A stretch of DNA of 64,000 nt from assembly GCA_963677345.2 (NCBI GenBank), contig CAXXLC010000018.1:124001-188000 (forward strand). The letters run 5' to 3'. This document shows, in pieces, positions 52,987-61,900 of the stretch. Positions within the stretch are counted from its first letter, which is position 1, and the number at the start of each line of letters is the position of its first letter. Source of the DNA: Saccharicrinis sp963677345. GTDB taxonomy: Bacteria > Bacteroidota > Bacteroidia > Bacteroidales > Marinilabiliaceae. A program made the translations under genes and the position numbers. The notes beneath the pieces were generated by a model that had not been told where the DNA came from, did no database searches, and was given only the letters and a program-made list of their open reading frames with translations.

Positions 52987-54216
52987 ATGCCTGTTATTAA
53001 AAATGTAAACTCAAAAGTATTGCCTGTAATTACTGTGATGTTAGCTGCGTTGGTAACATTATCTCCATTTGCTATAGATTCCTATTTAGCAGCAATGCCA
53101 CTGATGTCAAAGTTTTTTAATGTTTCAATTAATCTTGTAGAGCTAACGATTACATCTTATTTCCTGGGCTTTGCATTTGGAAACTTTATTGGAGGTCCGC
53201 TGTCTGATTCGTTCGGTCGAAAACCAATTGCCTTGACAGGGATTTTGTTGTATGCTCTTGCTTCAATTGTAATGCCAATGTGTAATAGTATTGAGCAAGT
53301 TATTTTTTTAAGAATAGTACAAGCCTTTGGTGGAGGTTTTGCTACTGTTACGGCAAATGTTTTTATAAGGGATTGGTTTTCGGGAAAAGATTTAGCCAAA
53401 TTAGTGACGGTTGTTAGTATGATGATGATGTTAGCACCATTATTTGCTCCTGTTATTGGTTCTTTTTTAGTGGAATGGAAGGGGTGGAAAGGTGTTTTCT
53501 ATTTTCTTTTTGTATTTGCGGTTGTTTTGTTTATTCTGTTTTTTATTTTGATTCCAGAGTCCAGGAATAAGGAAATGATTACCCGGAAAATCACAAAAGA
53601 ACAGATGTTTGGGAAATATCGTGTTTTCTTCTCACATAGACCATCTGTAATAACACTATTTGCTGTTAGCTTTTCTATGTCAGGGATGTATATTTTTTTA
53701 ACTGCAGCATCATTTATTTATATTGAATATTTTGAGGTTAGTCCTGCAAAATTTCCATTGGTGTTTGGTGCCAATGTTTTGCTAAATATTATTTTGTCAT
53801 TTTTTAATACTTTTTTATTAAAAAGATATAGGCCTATGTACATATTAAGAGCTGGATTGTTGTTGCAGCTAATGGCTGGAATATTGCTTTTTGTAGCTGT
53901 GTTGTCTGGTATAGCCTCATTTGTTATTATTTTTGCTGGTATAGTTGTATTTATAGGTAGTTTGGGGTTGATATTTGGAAATGGAACAGCTGTAATCCTT
54001 AATCATAATCCAAATGTGGCAGGTTCTGCAAATGCAACGTTAGGAATTATGAGATTTGTATTGTCTTTTATAATAGGTAGTTTGATTGCTCTGTTTCATA
54101 CAGGAAATTTAATTCCTGTTGGAGTTGGTATGTTCTTGTGTACTTTAGTTGGAAATTTACTTTACTCTATTGTGATGAGGGAGTATAAAAAGATAGATCA
54201 GGTAGCTGAATTGTGA
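52987..54216 (+). CDS. Bcr/CflA-family multidrug efflux transporter (MFS)
   Basis: A 409-residue transporter with twelve predicted helices. The Bcr/CflA signature is at residues ~20-60 (LSPFAIDSYLAAMPLMSKFF), with the MFS loop GGPLSDSFGRKPIAL near 75 and RIVQAFGGGFATVTANVFIR near 110. It likely exports drugs or metabolites by proton antiport. ATG 52987 (MPVIKNVNSKVLP) is preferred over a TTG at 52966. Confidence 0.9.
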   Translation: MPVIKNVNSKVLPVITVMLAALVTLSPFAIDSYLAAMPLMSKFFNVSINLVELTITSYFLGFAFGNFIGGPLSDSFGRKPIALTGILLYALASIVMPMCNSIEQVIFLRIVQAFGGGFATVTANVFIRDWFSGKDLAKLVTVVSMMMMLAPLFAPVIGSFLVEWKGWKGVFYFLFVFAVVLFILFFILIPESRNKEMITRKITKEQMFGKYRVFFSHRPSVITLFAVSFSMSGMYIFLTAASFIYIEYFEVSPAKFPLVFGANVLLNIILSFFNTFLLKRYRPMYILRAGLLLQLMAGILLFVAVLSGIASFVIIFAGIVVFIGSLGLIFGNGTAVILNHNPNVAGSANATLGIMRFVLSFIIGSLIALFHTGNLIPVGVGMFLCTLVGNLLYSIVMREYKKIDQVAEL

Positions 54217-54237
54217 TTTTATAAAAAAGATATCTGG

Positions 54238-54410
54238 CCTGAACTATTCATAAATTCTTCTACTGCAAGCCTCAAAACCTTTGATAAAAAGCAAATGCTC
54301 GAGTTTAAGTTTTCAAAATAGTTCACTATTCCTGCAAACTGAAAATCTCCACTTCACTTTTTCTCTTTGCTTTTGATACTCTCATAATGAAAATTTATGA
54401 ATACATCAGG
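54238..54410. mobile_element. 173-bp MITE, copy B
   Basis: Same length and about 90% identity by eye to copy A (40684-40856). The ends are CCTGAACTATTCATAAATT and AATTTATGAATACATCAGG, here with a better matched tip. It is flanked by CTGG (54234-54237) and CTAG (54411-54414), a 4-base duplication with one change. It lies in the spacer of two convergent genes, like copy A. Confidence 0.85.
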
Positions 54411-54414
54411 CTAG

Positions 54415-54452
54415 AAAAGCAGAGCTGCTTGTGTTTTCAGGCTCCGCTTTTT
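54415..54452. terminator. bidirectional terminator next to the MITE
   Basis: AAAAGCAGAGC pairs with GCTCCGCTTTT (one G-T pair or mismatch) over a loop of ~16 bases, with T-runs on both strands. It serves the convergent Bcr/CflA gene and the glucosidase gene, whose stop lies at 54451-54453. Confidence 0.65.
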
Positions 54453-57135
54453 ATTTATTATCATCTTTTTTAATCTGTGTTTCTTTATCCCAATGTGCTT
54501 TTTCGAATAATTTATTAAAATTGTAGGTTCTGAACATCACCATTAAATAGGCAACCATTCCTGTCCACCCTGTTTGGTGACTAGCTCCAATTCCGGCTCC
54601 GTTATCTCCATGAAAGTATTCGTAGAACAAGAGGTTATTTTCCCAGTTTGGGTCTTCCTGAAACTCCTTATACCAGCCATAAACAGGCCTGTATCCATTT
54701 TCGTCTTTTAAAAATATTGATTCAAGTCTTTTTATAATCTCCTGGGCTACTTCAATTAAAGACATCATATTTCCTGAGCCTGTTGGGCATTCCACTTTAA
54801 AATCATCGCCATAAAAAGCATATTGCTGGTACAAAGAACGGATGATCACTGTATTTGCCGGGAACCATATAGGCCCCCGCCAGTTTGAATTACCGCCAAA
54901 CATCAAGCTGTCTGATTCTCCGGGGATGTATTTTACAGTGAACTCTTCCTCGTTCCACTTGAATATATATGGGTTTTCTTCATGATATTTAGAAAGAGAT
55001 CGAATGCCATAAGGACTTAAAAACTCATTTTCGTCGAGCATTATTTTTAAAACAGCTCTAAGTTTTTCTTCGTTTAGGATTCCAAGTAAACGCCTTTGGT
55101 GTTTGCCTTTAATCATTGGACTTGCTATGGTCTTTGACAGGCGTTTGGTTCTTGTAACCATAAACTGGTATTGTTTCGCAAAATCAGGCAGGAGTTTTAA
55201 GTGTTCTGGTTCAAGAACGGTTACTGCGCACATAGGTAAAAGACCAACTAATGACCGAACTTTGAGGCGCGTTGCACTTCCGTCAGGAAACCTTAATACA
55301 TCATAAAAAAATTGATCCTGTTCGTCCCACATTTCATCTTCATTATCTCCAATTCTATCCATTGCAGAGGCAATTTCCAGAAAGTGATTGTAGTAGTCAA
55401 CCGCTTTATCTCTATATTCAGTGTGGCCTTGAATAATAAGCTCCAGGCATATTTCAAGCATATTTTGAGCATATAAAGCCATCCATGCGTTTCCATCTGA
55501 TTGTTCAATATGCCCCCCGGTTGGTAAGGTATGACTCCTGTCAAATACTCCAATGTTATCCAGACCTAGAAAACCGGCCTGGAAAGCATTCTTAGCTGTT
55601 GGATCTTTGTGGTGAATCCACCATTGAAAATTTTTATGTAAACCTTCAAAGCATGTAATTAAAAACTCAGTGTCAGTTTTGTTGAGCATTTGCTTTAGGT
55701 TTTTGTACAGAGTTATTACTGCATATGCATGTACGGGAGGGTTTACATCATTAAAGCTCCATTCGTAAGCAGGTATCTGCCCGTTAGGGTGTTGGTATTT
55801 TTTACTTAAGAACAGTGTCAGCTGTTCTTTTGCAAAACAGGGGTCAACCATGGTAAGGGGAATTGTATGAAATGCCGAATCCCATACCGCATACCAGGGG
55901 TATTCCCATTTGTCGGGCATACTGATAATGTGATTGTTTTTTAAATGTTCCCAATCATGATTTCTGAGTGAATTTCTTGGTCCTCCTTTGTATTCGTTTA
56001 GCCATTCAGATACATCCAATTCGTAATATTGTTTGGTCCATAGCATTCCGGCAAGAGCTTGTCTGATCACTCTTTTTTCATCTTCGTTACAGTTCGGAGG
56101 GTAGATGTCGTTATAAAACTCATCCGCTTCTTCTTTTTTGAGTCGAAGGTTTTTCTCAAAATTGTCAAAGTTATGTTTTGCTTTGGTTGATGCCTTAAGT
56201 GACATTCTTAGTTCAACTTTTCCCCCGCCCGGAATGTGTACGTCAAACATAGCTCCCGACTTGGTTCCTGTATTTTCCGGATTAACAGCTTCGCTTTTGT
56301 GTTCAACAATAAACTCGTTAAAAGCATCCTTAACATAAGGTGTTGTATTTGGTGAATTGTGAATACGTTGGTGGTTAGTTTCATTGTTTGTAAATAACCA
56401 TAATGGCGATAGTTCTGTGCTTAATACATAACTTCCTAATGTATCGTGAGTTGCAATAACAGAATTGTCATCCAGTAATTTAATGATGGGCTCAGTGGTT
56501 TTGTAATTCCACCAGGTGTTTCTAAACCATAGTGTAGGTAATAACACCACGCTCGCATCTTCGGATGATCTGTTGTGTGCAGTAATTTTTATTAATATGT
56601 TGTCGGTGTCTTTTTTTGCATATTCAATAAAAATATCTAAATAATGGTTGTTTTGAAATGCATTTGTATCCAGTAATTCATATTCAAAGTCTTGTTTAGT
56701 ACGGGCAGCACTTGTTTTGACTAAATCAAGATAGGGATATTCGTTTAAAGGATACTTGTACAGGTATTTCATGTATGAATGTGTAGGAGTGGAGTCTAAA
56801 TAAAAATAGTATTCCTTTACATCTTCCCCATGATTTCCTTTAGGGCCTGATAGTCCGAATAATCTTTCTTTTAAAATCAGGTCTTTTTTGTTCCATAAGC
56901 TGAGTGAAAAACATAAGAATTGCTTGTCATCGCTAATTCCAGCAATGCCATCTTCTCCGTAACGGTATGCTCTTGATCTTGATTGATCGTGAGTAAATGA
57001 AAGCCATGGGTTGTCGTTGGAGCCATCATCTTCTCTGACTGTTCCCCATTGTCTTTCGCTTAAATAAGGGCCCCATTTTTTCCATTCAATATGTTGGTTT
57101 GAACAAACTTCTAAACGCTTTCTTTCCCTATTCAT
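54451..57135 (-). CDS. MGH1/GH63-like glucosidase
   Basis: An 894-residue cytosolic protein of the GH63-type (alpha/alpha)6-barrel group related to mannosylglycerate hydrolase. It starts with a beta-rich N-terminal domain (GPYLSERQWGTVREDDGS, SFTHDQSRSRAYRYGEDGIA) and has a C-terminal barrel with WYAVWDSAFHTIPL (~residue 425), GQIPAYEWSFNDVNPP (~460), GGNSNWRGPIWFPANT (~760) and GASHQTGWTGMVA (~865). No signal peptide is visible. It probably cleaves an alpha-glucoside or related solute, but the substrate is unknown. It is 119 bases from the upstream DEAD-box gene. Confidence 0.85.
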   Translation of the reverse strand: MNRERKRLEVCSNQHIEWKKWGPYLSERQWGTVREDDGSNDNPWLSFTHDQSRSRAYRYGEDGIAGISDDKQFLCFSLSLWNKKDLILKERLFGLSGPKGNHGEDVKEYYFYLDSTPTHSYMKYLYKYPLNEYPYLDLVKTSAARTKQDFEYELLDTNAFQNNHYLDIFIEYAKKDTDNILIKITAHNRSSEDASVVLLPTLWFRNTWWNYKTTEPIIKLLDDNSVIATHDTLGSYVLSTELSPLWLFTNNETNHQRIHNSPNTTPYVKDAFNEFIVEHKSEAVNPENTGTKSGAMFDVHIPGGGKVELRMSLKASTKAKHNFDNFEKNLRLKKEEADEFYNDIYPPNCNEDEKRVIRQALAGMLWTKQYYELDVSEWLNEYKGGPRNSLRNHDWEHLKNNHIISMPDKWEYPWYAVWDSAFHTIPLTMVDPCFAKEQLTLFLSKKYQHPNGQIPAYEWSFNDVNPPVHAYAVITLYKNLKQMLNKTDTEFLITCFEGLHKNFQWWIHHKDPTAKNAFQAGFLGLDNIGVFDRSHTLPTGGHIEQSDGNAWMALYAQNMLEICLELIIQGHTEYRDKAVDYYNHFLEIASAMDRIGDNEDEMWDEQDQFFYDVLRFPDGSATRLKVRSLVGLLPMCAVTVLEPEHLKLLPDFAKQYQFMVTRTKRLSKTIASPMIKGKHQRRLLGILNEEKLRAVLKIMLDENEFLSPYGIRSLSKYHEENPYIFKWNEEEFTVKYIPGESDSLMFGGNSNWRGPIWFPANTVIIRSLYQQYAFYGDDFKVECPTGSGNMMSLIEVAQEIIKRLESIFLKDENGYRPVYGWYKEFQEDPNWENNLLFYEYFHGDNGAGIGASHQTGWTGMVAYLMVMFRTYNFNKLFEKAHWDKETQIKKDDNK

Positions 57136-57254
57136 AATACATGAAATTAGTATTGTTCCTGTAACTATCGAAATTACAATAATAATTTAAAAAGATGTAT
57201 TGTATTTGTTGTATTAACAAATTTTAGGGATAGGCTTGTTGTTTAATTTTACAA

Positions 57255-58586
57255 TTATTTGCGTTTTTGTCCCCTGGTTTTAGGCTTCTTGTATTTTTCA
57301 GCAAGTTTTCTGCGATATGAACCTCCCATGTTCACCTTTTTATTTTTTTCCTTTTTCTCGTGAAATGCAGTACCTTTGGTTGCATCTATCTTAGGTGTTT
57401 TTATCAGTGCTTTTCCTGCAACAATTGGCGCTTCACTGTCAAGTTGAAGTTCTGATATTTCCACATCCTTAGGCAGCTCTTCAATATTAACCTTTGTGTT
57501 GGTTAACTTTTCAATAGAATGCCATATTTCTTTATCCTGTTCGGTTATGAATGTGATTGCATTACCTTCAGCTTCAGCTCTACCTGTTCGTCCAATTCGG
57601 TGTACATATGCTTCTGCTTCTTCCGGTAGATCGAAATTGATTACGTGGGTTACATTAGAAATATCAAGACCACGAGAAATTAAATCTGTGGCAATTAAGA
57701 TTCTTAAATTTCCTTCAGTAAATTCATTTACCATTCTAAAACGAAAATTCTGAGACTTGTTAGAGTGAATGACTCCAATCTCATCTTCAAAAATTTCTTC
57801 CAGGTTGTTGTATAAAACATCAGCTACTTGCCTGCTCTTTACGAATAATAAAACCTTATCCATACCGTGGTTTACATCTAAAAGGTATAAAAGAAGGTTT
57901 ATTTTAGTGTAAAAATTTGGCGCCTTATATGCAGACTGGAAAATTTTGTCAACAGGTTTTCCTGCAGGAGCCACCTCTATTTTAATAGGATCGTAAAAGA
58001 AATGTTTGATAAGCTCTTCTACATCATATGTTATAGTTGCCGAGAACATAAGGTTTTGCCTTCTTTCTGGTAATAAATCCACAATTCTTTCTAATTGAGG
58101 TTTAAATCCCAGATTTAACATCTCGTCCACTTCGTCAATAACCAGTTTTTGAATTGATTTTAGTCTTAATACGCCGGTAAGGTTTAGGTCTATTAATCTA
58201 CCCGGAGTTGCCACCAATACGTCTAACCCTGCATAAACCATTTCCTTTTGAGTATTGATATTTGTTCCTCCATAAACTCCGGCAACCCTTACGTTCATGT
58301 ATTCAGTGAGTTTGGTGAACTCTCCAACAACCTGTTCAACAAGCTCTCTGGTTGGTACTAATACAAGAATTCGAGGATGACGTTGTTTGCTGAACTTTAA
58401 ATTTCTTAAAAGTGGAAGTATATACGAAATGGTTTTACCTGTACCTGTTTGAGCAATACCAATAACATCACGACCCGACATGGCAACCGGAAATATTTCT
58501 TCCTGAATGGGAGTTGTAGTGTCAAGCCCCATGTCGCTTAATGCATTTAATAATGGCGTATTTAAGTTAAGATCTGAAAACTTCAA
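57255..58586 (-). CDS. DEAD-box ATP-dependent RNA helicase
   Basis: A 443-residue helicase with all core motifs: Q-motif region TTPIQEEIFPVAMSGRDVIG, Walker A GIAQTGTGKTISYI, PTRELVEQV, DEVDEMLNLGF (VDE-D rather than DEAD), FSATI, LLFVKSRQVADVL, LIATDLISRGLDI and HRIGRTGRAEAEG. Its C-terminal ~60 residues are basic, ending YKKPKTRGQKRK, as in RhlE-type helicases. The DEVD in place of DEAD is a conservative variation. A good -7 box lies upstream (58612-58619). Confidence 0.93.
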   Translation of the reverse strand: MKFSDLNLNTPLLNALSDMGLDTTTPIQEEIFPVAMSGRDVIGIAQTGTGKTISYILPLLRNLKFSKQRHPRILVLVPTRELVEQVVGEFTKLTEYMNVRVAGVYGGTNINTQKEMVYAGLDVLVATPGRLIDLNLTGVLRLKSIQKLVIDEVDEMLNLGFKPQLERIVDLLPERRQNLMFSATITYDVEELIKHFFYDPIKIEVAPAGKPVDKIFQSAYKAPNFYTKINLLLYLLDVNHGMDKVLLFVKSRQVADVLYNNLEEIFEDEIGVIHSNKSQNFRFRMVNEFTEGNLRILIATDLISRGLDISNVTHVINFDLPEEAEAYVHRIGRTGRAEAEGNAITFITEQDKEIWHSIEKLTNTKVNIEELPKDVEISELQLDSEAPIVAGKALIKTPKIDATKGTAFHEKKEKNKKVNMGGSYRRKLAEKYKKPKTRGQKRK

Positions 58587-58611
58587 AATAGTATGTTTTA
58601 ATTATTTGGCG

Positions 58612-58619
58612 CAAAGATA
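58612..58619 (-). promoter_or_regulatory. -7 box for the DEAD-box helicase gene
   Basis: Minus strand TATCTTTG, followed by CGCC, matches TAnnTTTG with the common GC extension and lies 26 bases before the ATG at 58586. The -33 region is not clear. Confidence 0.45.
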
Positions 58620-58694
58620 AGATGATATTTGCAATTCGTCTAATAACCTGTGTTCGATTTAAGATATAAATATGGTTGTAATATTTAATAATGT

Positions 58695-58739
58695 AAAAAG
58701 CAGTCTGAAAATAGTTTGGCGTATTTTCAGACTGCTTTT
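58695..58739 (-). terminator. terminator after the AlkD-like gene
   Basis: AAAAGCAGTCTGAAAATA (58696-58713) pairs perfectly with TATTTTCAGACTGCTTTT (58722-58739) over an 8-base loop; A- and T-runs at the ends. It is 36 bases after the stop at 58775. Confidence 0.85.
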
Positions 58740-58774
58740 GTAAAGTTGGTTAATAATAAGATTTTTGGTCTGTA

Positions 58775-59449
58775 TTATAATTTGTTTAATTCTTCAATAA
58801 TGTCAATCGTTTTAGCCGAATTTCCATCGTAATTAATTTCAATAGTTTTAACTCCTAGCATCGAATTAATTACTTCTTCTTTGAGGTTTTTAGATTTGGA
58901 TGCTATGGAAATTAAACATTCATACATGGCTTCTTTTGCCCAATTAGGCGAAAATTGTACTTCCTGTTTAATTTTTTGTAAGAATGCTTTGAAAAACAAT
59001 TCACTTTTTGTGTTGTCATTCTTGGCAAGATGATTTAGAATTAAATAGCCAGTTCTTTTTATGTATTCATATGGAGATTGAATCCATAGGTACATAATGT
59101 CAGAACCAAACCGTGTTTGTGCTATCAGTTCTGAAAAATAATCTGCAATTAGGTAAAAGTTGATTACAGAGATCCATTGGTTTGCCATGTTTCGTGTTGT
59201 TTTTTGCGGATCTGCAATCATACATGCAAGAATTCTTGCTTCGGTGTTTCGTGTTGTCCAGAGTTCCTTTGCTAAAGAGTGAGCGCTTCCATCATTTTTG
59301 TAGGCTGATATAAGGTCTTCTTTTATCTTTTCAATGTCAGTAATACTAACGCCAAAAAGCTCACCTTTGGCACCTTGTAGTTGATATTTTTTTTCATTTT
59401 CGGTGGTGCCGCCTTCTTTAAGTCGAGTATAAATATTTTCTAAATTCAT
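58775..59449 (-). CDS. AlkD-like DNA alkylation repair protein
   Basis: A 224-residue all-helical HEAT-repeat protein. The pattern KYQLQGAKGELFGVSITDIE, LWTTRNTEARILACMIAD and NWAKEAMYECLISIASK fits the DNA-7-methylguanine glycosylase AlkD/AlkC family. Trp and Asp positions in the second pieces fit the family's DNA-contact surface. It could also be a non-catalytic HEAT protein. It is 38 bases downstream of tadA and followed by a perfect terminator. Confidence 0.82.
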   Translation of the reverse strand: MNLENIYTRLKEGGTTENEKKYQLQGAKGELFGVSITDIEKIKEDLISAYKNDGSAHSLAKELWTTRNTEARILACMIADPQKTTRNMANQWISVINFYLIADYFSELIAQTRFGSDIMYLWIQSPYEYIKRTGYLILNHLAKNDNTKSELFFKAFLQKIKQEVQFSPNWAKEAMYECLISIASKSKNLKEEVINSMLGVKTIEINYDGNSAKTIDIIEELNKL

Positions 59450-59487
59450 ACCCGTAAAAATACTAAAAAATAGATTTTAGTAAAAAT

Positions 59488-59934
59488 TTATCTTTTGTTT
59501 TTGAAGAAGTTTGTTATTAATTCAGAGCACTCTGATTTTAAAATGCCGCTAATTATTGGGGTTTTACTATGTATTATTGGGGGTGTGTGTTTTAAAAAGC
59601 CTCTTTTTTCATCTGAAGCCCCAAAAACTATTCTTCCTATTTGAGACCAATTTAAGGCACCTGCACACATACAGCAAGGTTCTAGTGTAACGTATAAAGT
59701 GCATTCGGTAAGGTATTTACCTCCAAGAAATTCTGCAGCAGCTGTAATTGCCAACATTTCGGCATGAGCAGTTACATCGTTTAATGTTTCTGTAAGATTG
59801 TGAGCTCTTGATATAATTTGTTTGTTGCAAACAACAACAGCGCCAACAGGTATTTCATCTTTTAATAATGCATTTTTAGCTTCGTTAAGTGCTTGTTGCA
59901 TAAAATATTCGTCTGAGAAATTGATTTTCATCAT
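59488..59934 (-). CDS. tadA: tRNA(adenine34) deaminase / nucleoside deaminase
   Basis: A 148-residue CDA-fold zinc deaminase. The active site is complete: TAHAEMLAI (His and Glu) and LEPCCMCAGAL (PCxxC). EIPVGAVVVCN near residue 25 and IGRIVFGASDEKRG near 100 are family features. It deaminates A34 of tRNA-Arg(ACG) to inosine in most bacteria. Its divergent neighbour is aspS. Start at 59934 (MM) could be the second Met. Confidence 0.9.
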   Translation of the reverse strand: MMKINFSDEYFMQQALNEAKNALLKDEIPVGAVVVCNKQIISRAHNLTETLNDVTAHAEMLAITAAAEFLGGKYLTECTLYVTLEPCCMCAGALNWSQIGRIVFGASDEKRGFLKHTPPIIHSKTPIISGILKSECSELITNFFKNKR

Positions 59935-60073
59935 CTTTTAGTTTAATATTTAAGAAATAGAGTTGATTTATTTAATTTCTTTATATTTTCGCATGTTAAA
60001 ACAATCAGTAGTTTGGTTTTAGAATTTCAACTGGTTTTCAAATATAATTATTGAGTAATAAATAACAATTATA

Positions 60074-61825
60074 ATGTATAGATCGCATACTTGTGGAGAG
60101 CTTAGGCTTGAAAATGTAAATAAAGAAGTAACGCTTAGTGGATGGGTTCAGAAGATTCGTAATCTTGGTGGAATGACTTTTATTGATTTAAGAGACAGAT
60201 ATGGAATTACACAATTAGTGTTGGATGTTGAATCAAGAAAAGACTTAAGTGATGAGGCCCGTAAATTAGGTAGAGAGTATGTAATTCAAGTGGTGGGTAA
60301 AGTTGCAGAGCGTAGTAATAAAAACAGTAAAATACCAACCGGAGAAATTGAAATTCTTGTTGATAAATTTGAGATTCTTAATGCTTCTGAATTACCTCCA
60401 TTTACAATTGAAGACGAGACGGATGGTGGAGATGAATTAAGAATGAAATATAGATATCTTGATTTACGTCGTAATCCTGTTCGTAGTAATCTGGAGCTAA
60501 GACATAAATTAGGTTTTGAAGTTCGTAATTTTTTAAATCAGCAAAATTTTATTGAAACAGAAACTCCTGTTTTAATGAAGTCAACTCCAGAGGGAGCAAG
60601 AGATTTTATTGTTCCTTCAAGATTAAATCCAGGTCAGTTTTATGCCTTACCTCAGTCACCTCAGTTGTTTAAGCAGTTGTTAATGGTTGCCGGTTTCGAC
60701 AGGTATTTTCAGATTGTTAAGTGTTTTAGAGATGAGGACTTAAGAGCTGATCGTCAGCCTGAATTTACACAGATTGACTGTGAGATGTCTTTTGTTGAGC
60801 AACAAGATGTTTTGTCCACTTTTGAAGGTATGACTAAGCACTTGTTTAAAGTGATTAAAAATATTGATATTGACTACGATTTTCCTCAAATGCCATATGA
60901 AGAAGCAATGAAATATTATGGTTCTGATAAGCCGGATATTCGCTTCGATATGAAGTTTGTTGAAATGAAAGAAATGGTATCTGCTGGATTTAAGGTTTTT
61001 GATGATGCCGAATATATAGGAGGTATTTGTGCAAGCGGATGTGCATCTTATTCAAGAAAAGATTTAGATAAGTTAACTGACTTTGTTCGTAAACCACAAA
61101 TTGGTGCTCAAGGATTGGTTTACGTTAAGTATAATACTGATGGTACAATTAAATCCTCTGTAGATAAATTCTTTGGAGAAGATGAATTAAAAAAATGGGC
61201 TGAAGCTTATGGTGCAAATCCAGGTGACTTAATTTTAATTTTAGCAGGAGCAAAAGCTAAAACACAAAATGCACTTTGTGAGTTAAGATTAGAAATGGGA
61301 GCTCGATTGGGACTAAGAGATAAAAATAAGTTTGCGCCATTATGGGTTGTTGATTTTCCATTGTTAGAGTGGGATGATGAAAGTGGTCGTTACCATGCCA
61401 TGCACCATCCATTTACATCACCAAAGAAAGAAGATTTTGCCTTGTTGGAAACTGATCCAGGAAAGGTGAGAGCAAATGCTTACGATTTAGTTATAAATGG
61501 CGTTGAAATTGGTGGTGGGTCTATTAGGATTCATGATGATGAGCTTCAGCATAAGATGTTCCAGTTATTAGGTTTTTCAGAAGAAGAAGCGGAAAGTCAA
61601 TTTGGCTTCTTGATGAATGCATTTAAATATGGAGCACCTCCTCATGGTGGTGTTGCATTTGGATTTGATCGTTTGGTGTCTCTTTTTGCAGGATTGGATT
61701 CTATTAGAGATGTAATTGCATTCCCTAAAAATAATTCAGGAAGAGATGTGATGAATGATGCTCCGGCACCAATTGCTCCTTCTCAATTAGAGGAATTAAA
61801 TATTGCATTGAAATTAAAAGAGTAG
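60074..61825 (+). CDS. aspS: aspartate--tRNA ligase
   Basis: A 583-residue class IIb synthetase. An N-terminal OB fold (VTLSGWVQKIRNLGGMTFID) is followed by motif 1 region FIETETPVLMKSTPEGARDF, motif 2 CFRDEDLRADRQPEFTQIDC, the bacterial GAD insert (~280-420), and motif 3 GGVAFGFDRLVSLFAG. The length and GAD insert are typical of bacterial AspRS. It is followed by a perfect bidirectional terminator. Confidence 0.97.
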   Translation: MYRSHTCGELRLENVNKEVTLSGWVQKIRNLGGMTFIDLRDRYGITQLVLDVESRKDLSDEARKLGREYVIQVVGKVAERSNKNSKIPTGEIEILVDKFEILNASELPPFTIEDETDGGDELRMKYRYLDLRRNPVRSNLELRHKLGFEVRNFLNQQNFIETETPVLMKSTPEGARDFIVPSRLNPGQFYALPQSPQLFKQLLMVAGFDRYFQIVKCFRDEDLRADRQPEFTQIDCEMSFVEQQDVLSTFEGMTKHLFKVIKNIDIDYDFPQMPYEEAMKYYGSDKPDIRFDMKFVEMKEMVSAGFKVFDDAEYIGGICASGCASYSRKDLDKLTDFVRKPQIGAQGLVYVKYNTDGTIKSSVDKFFGEDELKKWAEAYGANPGDLILILAGAKAKTQNALCELRLEMGARLGLRDKNKFAPLWVVDFPLLEWDDESGRYHAMHHPFTSPKKEDFALLETDPGKVRANAYDLVINGVEIGGGSIRIHDDELQHKMFQLLGFSEEEAESQFGFLMNAFKYGAPPHGGVAFGFDRLVSLFAGLDSIRDVIAFPKNNSGRDVMNDAPAPIAPSQLEELNIALKLKE

Positions 61826-61848
61826 TAAGATATAAGTGAATATAAAAA

Positions 61849-61886
61849 AAAGGCGATTCCAAATTTTGGAATCGCCCTTTTTCTTT
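61849..61886. terminator. bidirectional terminator after aspS
   Basis: GGCGATTCCAAA pairs perfectly with TTTGGAATCGCC around one or two bases, and is flanked by A- and T-runs. It is shared by aspS and the convergent acyltransferase gene. Confidence 0.88.
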
Positions 61887-61900
61887 TGATTATCAATATC

